From an uncultured Blastococcus sp. (GTDB lineage Bacteria; Actinomycetota; Actinomycetes; Mycobacteriales; Antricoccaceae), in the NCBI GenBank assembly GCA_946221975.1, contig CAMIGT010000088.1, positions 1-6,292 on the forward strand: a DNA stretch of 6,292 bases. The letters are read 5' to 3'. Below, one piece after another: positions 1 through 6,005 of this stretch. Within the stretch, counting starts at the first letter, position 1. Every line of letters starts with the position of its first letter. The translations under genes and the position numbers were made by a program. Under the pieces are notes generated by a model that was not told the DNA's origin, searched no databases, and was given only the letters and a program-made list of their open reading frames with translations.

Positions 1-1856
1 CCGAGCGCATCCTGCTGCTGACCTTCACCCGCCGCGCTGCCGCGTCGATGACCAGCCGCGCCGCCGCGCTGTGCGCCGACCCCAACATCGCGGGCCGGAT
101 CGCCGGCGGCACGTTCCACGCGATCGCACACCGCGTCGTCGCCGAACAGGCGCACCACCTCGGGCTGCTCGACGTCACCGTGATCGACCCGGCCGACGTC
201 GTCGACCTGATGGACCTGCTGCGCGCCGAGCACGGCCTCGACGGCACCGATAAGCGGCTCCCGACGAGCCGGACGATCGCCGACATCTACTCGCGTGCCG
301 TCAACACCGGCACCAACGCTCGCACCCTGATGAACCAGCAGTTTCCCTGGGCCCGCGAACATGCCGACGAGATCACCGCGCTGTTGCGGGCGTACGCCGC
401 GCGCAAGCGCGAGCGCGGCCTGCTCGACCTCGACGACCTGCTCGTCTACTGGCGGGCACTGCTGCGCGACGACGACATCGGCGCCCGGCTGCGCGCGCGG
501 TGGGACTGGGTGCTCGTCGACGAGTACCAGGACGTCAACCAGATCCAGGCCGACATCGTCGACGGACTGTGCCCGAGCGGCCGCGGCCTGACGGTCGTCG
601 GCGACGACGCACAGGCCGTCTACGGGTTCCGCGGCGCCGACCCGGGTCATCTCAGCGCGGTCATCGAGCGGTTCGACGACTGCACCGTCGTACCACTCGA
701 GCAAAACTTCCGTTCTGTGCAGCCGATTCTCGACCTCGCTAACGAAATCCGCCCCGGCACAATGCCGCTGCGACTCGTCGCCGACCGCACCGAGATGCAC
801 GCCCGCCCCAGCCTGGTCGTCTGCGCCAACGCCGACGACGAGGCCCGCTCGGTCGCCGATCGCGTGCTGGCGGCGCACATCGAAGGGGTGCCACTGCGCG
901 AGCAGGCGGTGCTGATGCGCACCGGCAGCCACAGCGCGCTGCTGGAGGTCGAGCTCAGCGTCCGCAAGATCCCGTTCGTCAAGTTCGGCGGGATCGGCTA
1001 CTTGGAGACCGCACACATGCGCGACCTCCTCGCGGCCCTGCGGGTGGCACTGAGCCCGTACGACGAGGTTTCGTGGTACCGCATCCTCACCCGGCACCGC
1101 GCGATCGGCAAGGCGCACGCCCGGACCCTCGCCGGGCAGCTGGCCGACAGCGGTTTTGACGACCTGGACCAGGTCGTTGCTGCGGCGCCGGAGAAGGCGC
1201 GTACCGCGCTGCGTTCCACGCTCGACCACCTGTCCGAGGCCGCGTCGAGTACGTCGACCCCGCTGATCGTGGAGAGTGCGCAGCAGGCCGTCGTACCGCT
1301 GCTTCGAGTGCACTACGCCGACTGGCAGCGCCGTGCCGAGGACGTGACCCAGTTGGCTGGCGCGGCTGCGCGGTGCGCTGACCTTCGGAGCTTCGTCGCC
1401 GAGCAGGCGATCGACCCGGTCAACGTCGCCGGCGACTGGGCAAAGGAGCCATACCTCGACGAGGACTACCTGATCCTGTCGACGATCCACTCCGCGAAAG
1501 GCCTGGAGTGGACCCACGTGCACGTGCTGCGCGCGTGCGACGGCGCGATCCCATCGGACATGGCGCTGAGCGACGAGGCCGGCCTGCAGGAGGAGCACCG
1601 GCTGTTCTACGTCGCACTGACCCGTGCCCGCGACGGGCTGCACATCTACTCGCCGTCGCGGCTGCCCACCCATCCGACGAGCTTCAACGCCCGCCACGTG
1701 GCCACCAAGCCGAGCCGGTTCCTGACCGATGCCGTGCGAGGACATCTCGACGTGGCCGACACGCGTCAGCGAGCGGTCACCCACCGGCCGAGCACGACCT
1801 CGTCAGGCGCGACTCGGCGCGTGCAGATCGACACCATGGACGACCTCTTCACCTAG
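1..1856 (+). CDS. UvrD/Rep-family superfamily 1 ATP-dependent DNA helicase, 5' end outside window
   Basis: This is a 3'-5' DNA helicase of the UvrD/PcrA/Rep type, a cytoplasmic ATPase of DNA repair or replication restart. The reading frame is open from base 3, where ERILLLTFTRRAAASM is motif Ia, so the ATG at base 48 is internal and the Walker A loop lies upstream. Numbering from that ATG, visible motifs are TFHAIAHR (about 22-29, motif Ib region), Walker B DEYQD (158-162), motif III GDDAQAVYGFRG (185-196), motif IV LEQNFRS (217-223), KFGGIGYLE (from 312), motif V LSTIHSAKGLEW (477-488) and motif VI EEHRLFYVALTRARDGL (515-531). Only about 70 residues follow motif VI, and I see no clear Tudor-like tail of the kind that ends UvrD/PcrA, so this may be one of the extra actinobacterial UvrD-like helicases rather than the housekeeping UvrD. 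All visible catalytic motifs are intact. Which helicase subgroup it belongs to is uncertain. Confidence 0.95.
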   Translation, partial: ERILLLTFTRRAAASMTSRAAALCADPNIAGRIAGGTFHAIAHRVVAEQAHHLGLLDVTVIDPADVVDLMDLLRAEHGLDGTDKRLPTSRTIADIYSRAVNTGTNARTLMNQQFPWAREHADEITALLRAYAARKRERGLLDLDDLLVYWRALLRDDDIGARLRARWDWVLVDEYQDVNQIQADIVDGLCPSGRGLTVVGDDAQAVYGFRGADPGHLSAVIERFDDCTVVPLEQNFRSVQPILDLANEIRPGTMPLRLVADRTEMHARPSLVVCANADDEARSVADRVLAAHIEGVPLREQAVLMRTGSHSALLEVELSVRKIPFVKFGGIGYLETAHMRDLLAALRVALSPYDEVSWYRILTRHRAIGKAHARTLAGQLADSGFDDLDQVVAAAPEKARTALRSTLDHLSEAASSTSTPLIVESAQQAVVPLLRVHYADWQRRAEDVTQLAGAAARCADLRSFVAEQAIDPVNVAGDWAKEPYLDEDYLILSTIHSAKGLEWTHVHVLRACDGAIPSDMALSDEAGLQEEHRLFYVALTRARDGLHIYSPSRLPTHPTSFNARHVATKPSRFLTDAVRGHLDVADTRQRAVTHRPSTTSSGATRRVQIDTMDDLFT

Positions 1857-2804
1857 CTCCGCGTCGACATCTCGCCCCCGACGAGCGAGCACGATGAGCA
1901 GGACGCCGATCGCGAACCAGCCCGCCAACACCCACACTCGGCCGCTGGCCCCAGCGCCGTCGAAGTACGCCGTACTCCGCAGCAGCTGACTGGCGGCCCC
2001 GGGCGGCAGCAGCGCCCCGACTGTGCTCCAGCCCTCCGGCACCAGCTCGGGTGCTGACGTCACTCCCGATAGCGGGTTGCCGACGACGACCAGCAAGATC
2101 GCGCCGAGGCCGATCCCGATGAGTCCGAACACCCGGGCAAGTCCATATACCGCAGTGGAGGTTGCGGCGAGTACGCCGATGATGGCCGCCGCGTCCAGCC
2201 ACCACGATCCGGTGAAGACCCCCAGCGCGTGCAATATCGCGGTCACCGTGAGCCCGATCGTCACCGACGTCGCGAGCGTCACCGCCCAGCCTGCCCATTT
2301 CGCGCGAACGGCCCGCCATCCTGCACCGGCGGCCATGATCGACCCGAGCAACAGCGGCAACATCGCGGCCGCCAGGCCGGCGCCGCGGGCATCGTCGTCC
2401 GGTAACGAAACCACCTCAGTGACCGGCATCGGCGAGCCGCCCTGCGCCGACGCTTGCTGAGCGAGCTGGCTCAGCAGCTGAGCGACCACCGGGCTCGCGG
2501 CAGGCGCGGTCAATATCGTCGGGCCGCTCTGCTCGATCGCGATACCGCCGTAGACGTCGCGGTCCTCGATCGCCTCGGTGAGCTCGGCGGTGTCGGCGTA
2601 CTCGTGGATCTCGAACGACCCCTCCGGGGCCTGGGCGAGCTGCGCGCGTAGCTGCTCGACCGCAGGCGGCGGTCCCGCGACCCCGATCGGCACATCGTGC
2701 GGGGCGGCGTTCGTCGCCGGAAGCGCGAACGCGAGCAACACCAACCCGAGCACGATCGCCAGTACCACTGGGATCGTGACGGCCGTCTTGCCGTCCTTCG
2801 TCAT
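1803..2804 (-). CDS. ABC-2-type permease-like / YhgE-Pip-like membrane protein, divergent from tetR-type gene
   Basis: A 333-residue integral membrane protein. Hydrophobic segments suggest six helices: about 8-30, 142-162, 170-194, 201-222, 225-243 and 290-308. A soluble segment of about 110 residues (31-141) lies between helix 1 and helix 2, and the tail (309-333) is charged. One N-terminal helix, a large extracytoplasmic domain and then a five-helix bundle is the arrangement of ABC-2 permeases and YhgE/Pip proteins. The NPLSG motif (243-247) followed by LLPPGAASQLLRSTAYF (265-281) resembles those actinobacterial proteins, from my memory of the families. No ATPase gene is adjacent, so it either works alone or borrows an ATPase encoded elsewhere. 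The ATG at 2804 is supported by a GAGGAG Shine-Dalgarno six bases upstream. Its last 18 codons, stop included, are antisense to the helicase 3' end. Export of a hydrophobic or toxic compound is inference from the TetR neighbour; the substrate is unknown. Confidence 0.85.
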   Translation of the reverse strand: MTKDGKTAVTIPVVLAIVLGLVLLAFALPATNAAPHDVPIGVAGPPPAVEQLRAQLAQAPEGSFEIHEYADTAELTEAIEDRDVYGGIAIEQSGPTILTAPAASPVVAQLLSQLAQQASAQGGSPMPVTEVVSLPDDDARGAGLAAAMLPLLLGSIMAAGAGWRAVRAKWAGWAVTLATSVTIGLTVTAILHALGVFTGSWWLDAAAIIGVLAATSTAVYGLARVFGLIGIGLGAILLVVVGNPLSGVTSAPELVPEGWSTVGALLPPGAASQLLRSTAYFDGAGASGRVWVLAGWFAIGVLLIVLARRGRDVDAELGEEVVHGVDLHAPSRA

Positions 2805-2810
2805 GATCTT

Positions 2811-2816
2811 CTCCTC
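2811..2816 (-). promoter_or_regulatory. Shine-Dalgarno site of the membrane-protein gene
   Basis: On the minus strand the sequence reads GAGGAG, then AAGATC, then ATG. This is a near-ideal Shine-Dalgarno core with six-base spacing and fixes the start at 2804. It lies only two bases from operator 1, so a repressor bound there would sit immediately upstream of the ribosome site on the template. Confidence 0.8.
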
Positions 2817-2818
2817 AA

Positions 2819-2834
2819 TTCAACGTCTGTTGAA
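2819..2834. promoter_or_regulatory. Operator 1: palindrome TTCAACgtctGTTGAA
   Basis: Perfect six-base inverted repeat with a four-base centre. It overlaps the predicted transcription start (about 2832) of the minus-strand membrane-protein gene and lies just upstream of that gene's Shine-Dalgarno. Its sequence is nearly the same as operator 2 read on the other strand (CTCAACGCCTGTTGAA, 14 of 16 identical). A duplicated palindrome in the divergent region beside a TetR-family gene is the usual form of a TetR operator. Binding is inferred, not shown. Confidence 0.75.
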
Positions 2835-2838
2835 ACTG

Positions 2839-2867
2839 AGCCTACGACGCCCGCTCCCCAAATTCAA
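2839..2867 (-). promoter_or_regulatory. Predicted promoter of the membrane-protein gene
   Basis: On the minus strand, TTGAAT (2867-2862) as -35, a 17-base spacer and TAGGCT (2844-2839) as -10 fit a housekeeping sigma-70-type promoter. Transcription would start near 2832 and leave a leader of roughly 28 bases. The -35 lies inside operator 2 and the start point inside operator 1, so repressor at either site would block initiation. Predicted by eye only. Confidence 0.5.
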
Positions 2868-2878
2868 CAGGCGTTGAG
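2863..2878. promoter_or_regulatory. Operator 2: palindrome TTCAACaggcGTTGAG
   Basis: Inverted repeat with one mismatch in the outermost pair and a four-base centre, a near copy of operator 1 in opposite orientation. The two centres are 44 base pairs apart, close to four helical turns, so bound dimers would lie on roughly the same face of the DNA. It covers the candidate -35 of both divergent promoters, which predicts autoregulation of the TetR-family gene as well as control of its neighbour. Confidence 0.7.
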
Positions 2879-2890
2879 ACCGCGTAGGAT
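2863..2890 (+). promoter_or_regulatory. Predicted promoter of the TetR-family gene
   Basis: TTCAAC (2863-2868) is a weak -35, followed by a 16-base spacer and TAGGAT (2885-2890) as -10. Initiation would fall at or very near the ATG at 2897, giving a leaderless transcript, which is common in actinobacteria. The same bases contain AGGA (2886-2889), seven bases from the ATG, which could instead be a Shine-Dalgarno if transcription starts further upstream. The two readings exclude each other and the sequence does not decide between them. Confidence 0.4.
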
Positions 2891-2896
2891 CGCTTC

Positions 2897-3514
2897 ATGC
2901 CTGCCCACCACCGACCCACCGGCCGCACAAAGCCCGGGCCTCGTCGAGACCGTGACGACGTACGCTCCGACATCGTTGCCGCCGCGAGAGACTCCTTTAG
3001 CGCCAAGGGGTTTCGGGGTACGACGCTTCGGTCGGTTGCCGAGGCAGCAGGCGTCGACGTTGCGCTGATTCCGTACTACTTCGGTAGCAAGGCCGGTCTG
3101 TTTGCCGCGACGCTGTCGCTACCGGTGAACCCCGCCGAGCTGATCGGGCCAGCGTTCGAGGGCGACCCCGCTGGGATCGGCGAACGCGTCGCGCGCACGT
3201 TCGTTGGCGCAATTCGTGATGACAGCATCGGTCCTGCACTGCTTGGACTGATGCGTTCGGCGATCGCCGATGAGTCTGCGCGCGACAACATCCTGGATTT
3301 CATCAACAACGTCGTACTCGAGACGTACGCCGCACACGTTGGGGGCGACATCGAAGCGGCGCGCCAGCGAGCTGCCCTCGCTGCCACCCAGATCCTCGGG
3401 GTCGCGGTGGGTCGGCACATCCTGCAGGTGCCCGAGCTCGTCGCGCTCACCGACGAGGAACTGATCGAGCAGGTTGCGCCGACGTTACAACGACACCTCG
3501 GCCCACTTAGCTAA
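2897..3514 (+). CDS. TetR/AcrR-family transcriptional repressor
   Basis: A 205-residue one-component regulator, typical in length for the family. A basic arm (1-20, with TGRTKPGPRRDR) precedes the DNA-binding domain: helix 1 around 21-38 (VRSDIVAAARDSFSAKGF), then TTLRSVAEAAGVDVALIPYY (about 42-61), which is the helix-turn-helix, and FGSKAGLF (62-69), the classic start of helix 4. Residues from about 76 on form the helical ligand-binding and dimer domain, which resembles the TetR_C domains found in actinobacteria; the ligand cannot be read from sequence. It is divergent from the membrane-protein gene across 92 bases holding two matching palindromes, so it most likely represses both that gene and itself until a ligand releases it. 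The ATG at 2897 keeps the whole basic arm and fits the upstream signals. It converges on the next gene across 29 bases. Confidence 0.92.
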   Translation: MPAHHRPTGRTKPGPRRDRDDVRSDIVAAARDSFSAKGFRGTTLRSVAEAAGVDVALIPYYFGSKAGLFAATLSLPVNPAELIGPAFEGDPAGIGERVARTFVGAIRDDSIGPALLGLMRSAIADESARDNILDFINNVVLETYAAHVGGDIEAARQRAALAATQILGVAVGRHILQVPELVALTDEELIEQVAPTLQRHLGPLS

Positions 3515-3543
3515 GCACAGATGGGTGGTCGGACCGGGCCTGG

Positions 3544-5541
3544 TCACTTCCCTGCCAGCCAGGACTGGGCAGCGGCGATATCGGCGGGCAGTACGCCGTG
3601 CACCCGGTCCGGGTACTCGATGATCCAGTGGCCGCGCGCGGCCTCCAACGCGACCTCACGAGCAGCCGGCGAGACCGTCGGGTCGTCGGCGACCTGGACG
3701 ATGCGCTGCCACCATCCCACGCTGTCGCCGATGCTGTAGTGCCAGAGCGGCTGCTGCGGATCGGCGACACCGATCAGCACCCGGTGCAGCACGTAGTCGC
3801 GGAATCCCTTGCCGAGCAGCCCGTCGGCGACATCCACTGGACGAACGTCGTCCAGCCGGGCGCGCATGAGCACCCAGGTCATCAGCTGACCCTCGTCGTC
3901 CGCGCGCGACTCGACGTAGGACCACAGCTCCGCGGCCTTGTCTTCGCTCGGCGCGCCGAGCAACGTCAGGTACCGCAGGTTCGTCTTCCACTTCGGCGTC
4001 GGTTTCGCCCACCAGGCGTCGAGCTCGGCCGCGAGCGGATCGCCGAGGTCGTGCGCCAGGCAGGTCAACGTCACCAGTGGGTGGCGCCATTCGACGTACG
4101 TCGTTCGGTAGGCCTTCGTGAGTACCTTCTTCCACCGCTTGCGCAACGCATCGAGGTCATCGACCGTGCCCTCGCCGTGCGCGTAGAGCAGCTCCAGACA
4201 GAAGCCCAGCCCCTGCATCTCGGTCTGCGGGTCGGCGACCCGCGCGTGCAGCCAGGCAATGTCGCCGGTCGACAGCTCGCGGTAGTCGTTCCAGGTGTCG
4301 TTCAACCCGCCCTCATATTGGGTCAGGTCAGGGCCGGTCCGCTCCAGCAGACTCGGCGCGATCTCCGCGAAGCGATCGAGGTCGGCAGCGAGCTCCGCGG
4401 CGCCGTATCCCGGATAGATCTGCGCGCCGCCGAGCGCGTCGACCTGCTCACGCAGCAGTGTCGTCACGTCGCGAACCTCCCGCGCGGCAGTGGATCTCAG
4501 CGCATCCGGGAGCTGATCGGCGAGCGCACCGCGGAGGTTGGCCAGCCTCCACGTCGGGAAGCCTTTCGGCGCCGCGTCATGCCACCGATCGAATAGCAAC
4601 CGCGCCAAAGAAGACTCAAGCGACGACCACTGGGCGGCGGTCGCGCTGGGTCCGTTGAGCTCCGCGCCCACGGTCGCGGCGGCGGTCACCGGGTCCAGGT
4701 CGTGTACGGCGGCGTACAGCTCCAGCCAGGTGCCGACCCCCGCCGCGGCACCGCCGAGTCCGAAGTCTCGCGCCACCGAGACCGCTCGCTCGGACGGATA
4801 ATCCTGCAGCACGCGGCAGCTCTCAGGCCCGATCTCGGCGACGACCTCCCAGACGTCGCGGTGACCGCGCTGCAGCATCGAGCCGAGCACATCGGTCCAG
4901 AATCCCCACTCGCTCAGGTCATCGGCGTACCGCTCGCGCCACGCGGCCTGCAACTGGTCGGTCTCGTCGGCGGTCTCGGCGTCCCGAAGCGCCAACACCT
5001 CGAAGACCACCCCCTTGACGTCGAGATCGTGCGACTCGGCGAAACGCGCATGCAGCCACGCGGCCTCGACGTCGGTGAGCGACCGGTACTTAAGGGGCGG
5101 GGTAGGTCGGTCGATCGGTTCGCATAGTTCTTCGAGCAGCTGCCGCACGCCCGCGTCGTCGTTCGGATCGGGCAGTCCGTCGGCGTCGCGCGTCGTCACC
5201 CGGTCAAGCTGGAAGGCGCCCTTCGGCCCACCGTCGGCGAGCTCGTAACCTTCCGGCCCAGCGCCGAGCCCGGCCTTGACGACGTCGTACTCGCCGCCCC
5301 AATGAACCAACAACGGCCCGATCTGGGTGCCGTCGCGGTCGAACGCACCCTCATGTGACTGCCACTGCCAATAGGCGAAGGAGGTGGTGTCCGGCAGTCC
5401 GCGCTCGTCGAAGAACTCGACGGCGTCTTCGTGCCCGTCGCTTTGCGTATAGCGGCCCCTCGTCGGGGGCGGGAGTACGGCGAACCCGTCACCGCCGAGG
5501 GTCTTCCACCACCTCTTGATCGCGGCAAGATCCGAGGTCAC
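3544..5541 (-). CDS. Large soluble protein of unknown function with an internal duplication
   Basis: A 665-residue acidic protein that I do not recognise. It starts at a GTG supported by AAAGG six bases upstream. No signal peptide or membrane segment is visible, so it is probably cytoplasmic. It is rich in tryptophan and predicted helix. Residues 151-203 (KYRSLTDVEAAWLHARFAES...) and 419-473 (DYRELSTGDIAWLHARVADP...) align with an offset of 268 residues, sharing YR, L, AWLHAR and a later Trp, which indicates an ancient internal duplication; a helical-repeat scaffold is one reading. The N-terminal 120 residues are different, with many aromatics and glycines (SFAYWQWQSHEG at 54-65, VHWGGEYD at 79-86), and may be a separate domain. 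I see no nucleotide-binding, nuclease, protease or metal-site motif. Codon use matches the neighbours, so recent transfer is not suggested. The 154-base gap upstream argues for its own promoter, though read-through from the DUF1330 gene is possible. Confidence 0.85.
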   Translation of the reverse strand: MTSDLAAIKRWWKTLGGDGFAVLPPPTRGRYTQSDGHEDAVEFFDERGLPDTTSFAYWQWQSHEGAFDRDGTQIGPLLVHWGGEYDVVKAGLGAGPEGYELADGGPKGAFQLDRVTTRDADGLPDPNDDAGVRQLLEELCEPIDRPTPPLKYRSLTDVEAAWLHARFAESHDLDVKGVVFEVLALRDAETADETDQLQAAWRERYADDLSEWGFWTDVLGSMLQRGHRDVWEVVAEIGPESCRVLQDYPSERAVSVARDFGLGGAAAGVGTWLELYAAVHDLDPVTAAATVGAELNGPSATAAQWSSLESSLARLLFDRWHDAAPKGFPTWRLANLRGALADQLPDALRSTAAREVRDVTTLLREQVDALGGAQIYPGYGAAELAADLDRFAEIAPSLLERTGPDLTQYEGGLNDTWNDYRELSTGDIAWLHARVADPQTEMQGLGFCLELLYAHGEGTVDDLDALRKRWKKVLTKAYRTTYVEWRHPLVTLTCLAHDLGDPLAAELDAWWAKPTPKWKTNLRYLTLLGAPSEDKAAELWSYVESRADDEGQLMTWVLMRARLDDVRPVDVADGLLGKGFRDYVLHRVLIGVADPQQPLWHYSIGDSVGWWQRIVQVADDPTVSPAAREVALEAARGHWIIEYPDRVHGVLPADIAAAQSWLAGK

Positions 5542-5544
5542 TGC

Positions 5545-5552
5545 TCACCTTT
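5545..5552 (-). promoter_or_regulatory. Shine-Dalgarno site deciding the GTG start of the 665-residue protein
   Basis: On the minus strand the bases read AAAGGTGA, then GCA, then the GTG at 5541-5539. AAAGG is six bases from the start and AGGTGA extends the match to the 16S rRNA tail. This supports GTG as the start. The same bases form part of the left arm of the inverted repeat that frames this gap. Confidence 0.7.
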
Positions 5553-5587
5553 CGTCGCGGCTTGGGCTGAGTTCGAAGGCATCTCAC

Positions 5588-5635
5588 GGGATCTCGACAC
5601 GCTCAGGCGCTGGGCGCCTTCACGGCTCGATCACC
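5588..5635. repeat. Intergenic hairpin, possible degenerate dispersed palindrome or terminator
   Basis: The centre is a perfect hairpin, AGGCGC-TGG-GCGCCT (5605-5619). It is flanked by CTCGACACGCTC (5593-5604) on the left and GGCTCGATCACC (5624-5635) on the right, which are imperfectly complementary outside the core. From memory, CTCGA-ACGCTC with CTCGA-CACC flanks resembles palindromes that recur between genes in several actinobacterial genomes. It lies 61-108 bases past the DUF1330 stop, where it could also stop transcription, but it has no following T-run on either strand. Nothing else is apparent in the gap beyond the framing arms and the downstream ribosome site. Confidence 0.4.
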
Positions 5636-5695
5636 AAATAGGCGCGGTGCTCGTCGCGGTGGTTCCGGAGCAGGCGCGAGGGACGAAAGGGTGGG

Positions 5696-5998
5696 CTACG
5701 GCTGGGGGCCGTCGTGGCCCTCGATGATGATCAAGTCGCACAGCGCGGCGTCGCGCCGGAACTCGATCGCGCGCTGGTACTCCGGGGAGTTGTAGCAGTC
5801 GAGCGCGGCCTGGTAGGAGTCGAACTCGACCACCACGTTGCGCGACCGCCCCTCCCCCTCCATGACCTCGTAGGGGCCGCCGCGCACCACGAAGCGTGCC
5901 CCGTACTTGGCGAACGCCGCAGCATTCGCGTCGCGATACTTGCCGTAGGCGTCCTCGTCGGAGACCTCGACCCGAGCAATCCAGTAAGCCTTCGTCAT
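5696..5998 (-). CDS. DUF1330-family small protein (dimeric alpha-beta barrel fold)
   Basis: A 100-residue protein that matches DUF1330 over its whole length. It opens with MTKAYWIARVEV, the usual first strand of the family, followed by AYGKYRDANAAAFAKYGARFVVRGGPYE (about 18-44), a strand around NVVVEF (54-59), SYQAALDCYNSPEYQRA (61-77) and the final IIIEG strand (90-94). Members adopt a ferredoxin-like dimeric alpha-beta barrel; no reaction is generally established for the family, so function is left open. An in-frame GTG at 6016 would add six residues, but it would overlap the preceding gene and the family start matches the ATG at 5998. The Shine-Dalgarno is weak (CGGGGT right at the ATG), so translation probably depends on ribosomes finishing the upstream oxidoreductase gene, whose stop is seven bases away. 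Confidence 0.9.
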   Translation of the reverse strand: MTKAYWIARVEVSDEDAYGKYRDANAAAFAKYGARFVVRGGPYEVMEGEGRSRNVVVEFDSYQAALDCYNSPEYQRAIEFRRDAALCDLIIIEGHDGPQP

Positions 5999-6005
5999 AC
6001 CCCGA

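Larger units (their letters stand above)
5543..5696. repeat. Inverted 16-17 base arms framing the intergenic gap
   Basis: The left arm GCTCACCTTTCGTCGC (5543-5558) and the reverse complement of the right arm, GCCCACCCTTTCGTCCC (5680-5696), agree at 14 positions with two mismatches and one extra base. The core of nine bases, CCTTTCGTC, is exact (5548-5556 against 5682-5690). The arms border the whole 154-base gap between two minus-strand genes; the right arm ends on the first base of the DUF1330 stop triplet. This is the layout of a small non-coding element with terminal inverted repeats, but no target duplication is evident and the left arm also serves as a ribosome site, so coincidence remains possible. 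Confidence 0.3.

Noticed and set aside
48..50. ATG at 48 as the helicase start, and GTG at 6233 as the oxidoreductase start
   Set aside because: In both cases the frame continues past the candidate start with family-typical residues up to the window edge, so these codons are internal and the genes are cut by the window.
1508..1897. 129-codon plus-strand frame over the helicase 3' end
   Set aside because: Arg-rich shadow of the helicase frame; it overlaps motifs V and VI, which are plainly read in the other frame.
2023..2460. 145-codon plus-strand open frame opposite the membrane-protein gene
   Set aside because: It mirrors the membrane gene on the opposite strand, is rich in Ser, Pro, Ala and Thr, and has no family resemblance. 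The minus-strand protein has clear helices and motifs.
3532..3545. GACCGGGCCTGGTC near-palindrome between the converging TetR-family and 665-residue protein genes, as a bidirectional terminator
   Set aside because: It has no proper loop, one mismatched pair, no T-run on either side, and its last two bases lie in the stop codon of the minus-strand gene. Too weak to call.
3598..4596. 332-codon plus-strand open frame opposite the 665-residue protein gene
   Set aside because: It is antisense to a longer gene with a good ribosome site, has no recognisable domain and an Arg/Val/Gln-rich low-information composition. Long antisense frames are expected in GC-rich coding DNA.
4702..5127. 141-codon plus-strand open frame
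   Set aside because: Antisense shadow of the 665-residue protein gene, with no domain.
5635..5663. Possible minus-strand promoter for the 665-residue protein gene, TATTTG with ACCACC upstream
   Set aside because: The -35 does not resemble the consensus and the -10 lacks the final T, so it is not supportable.
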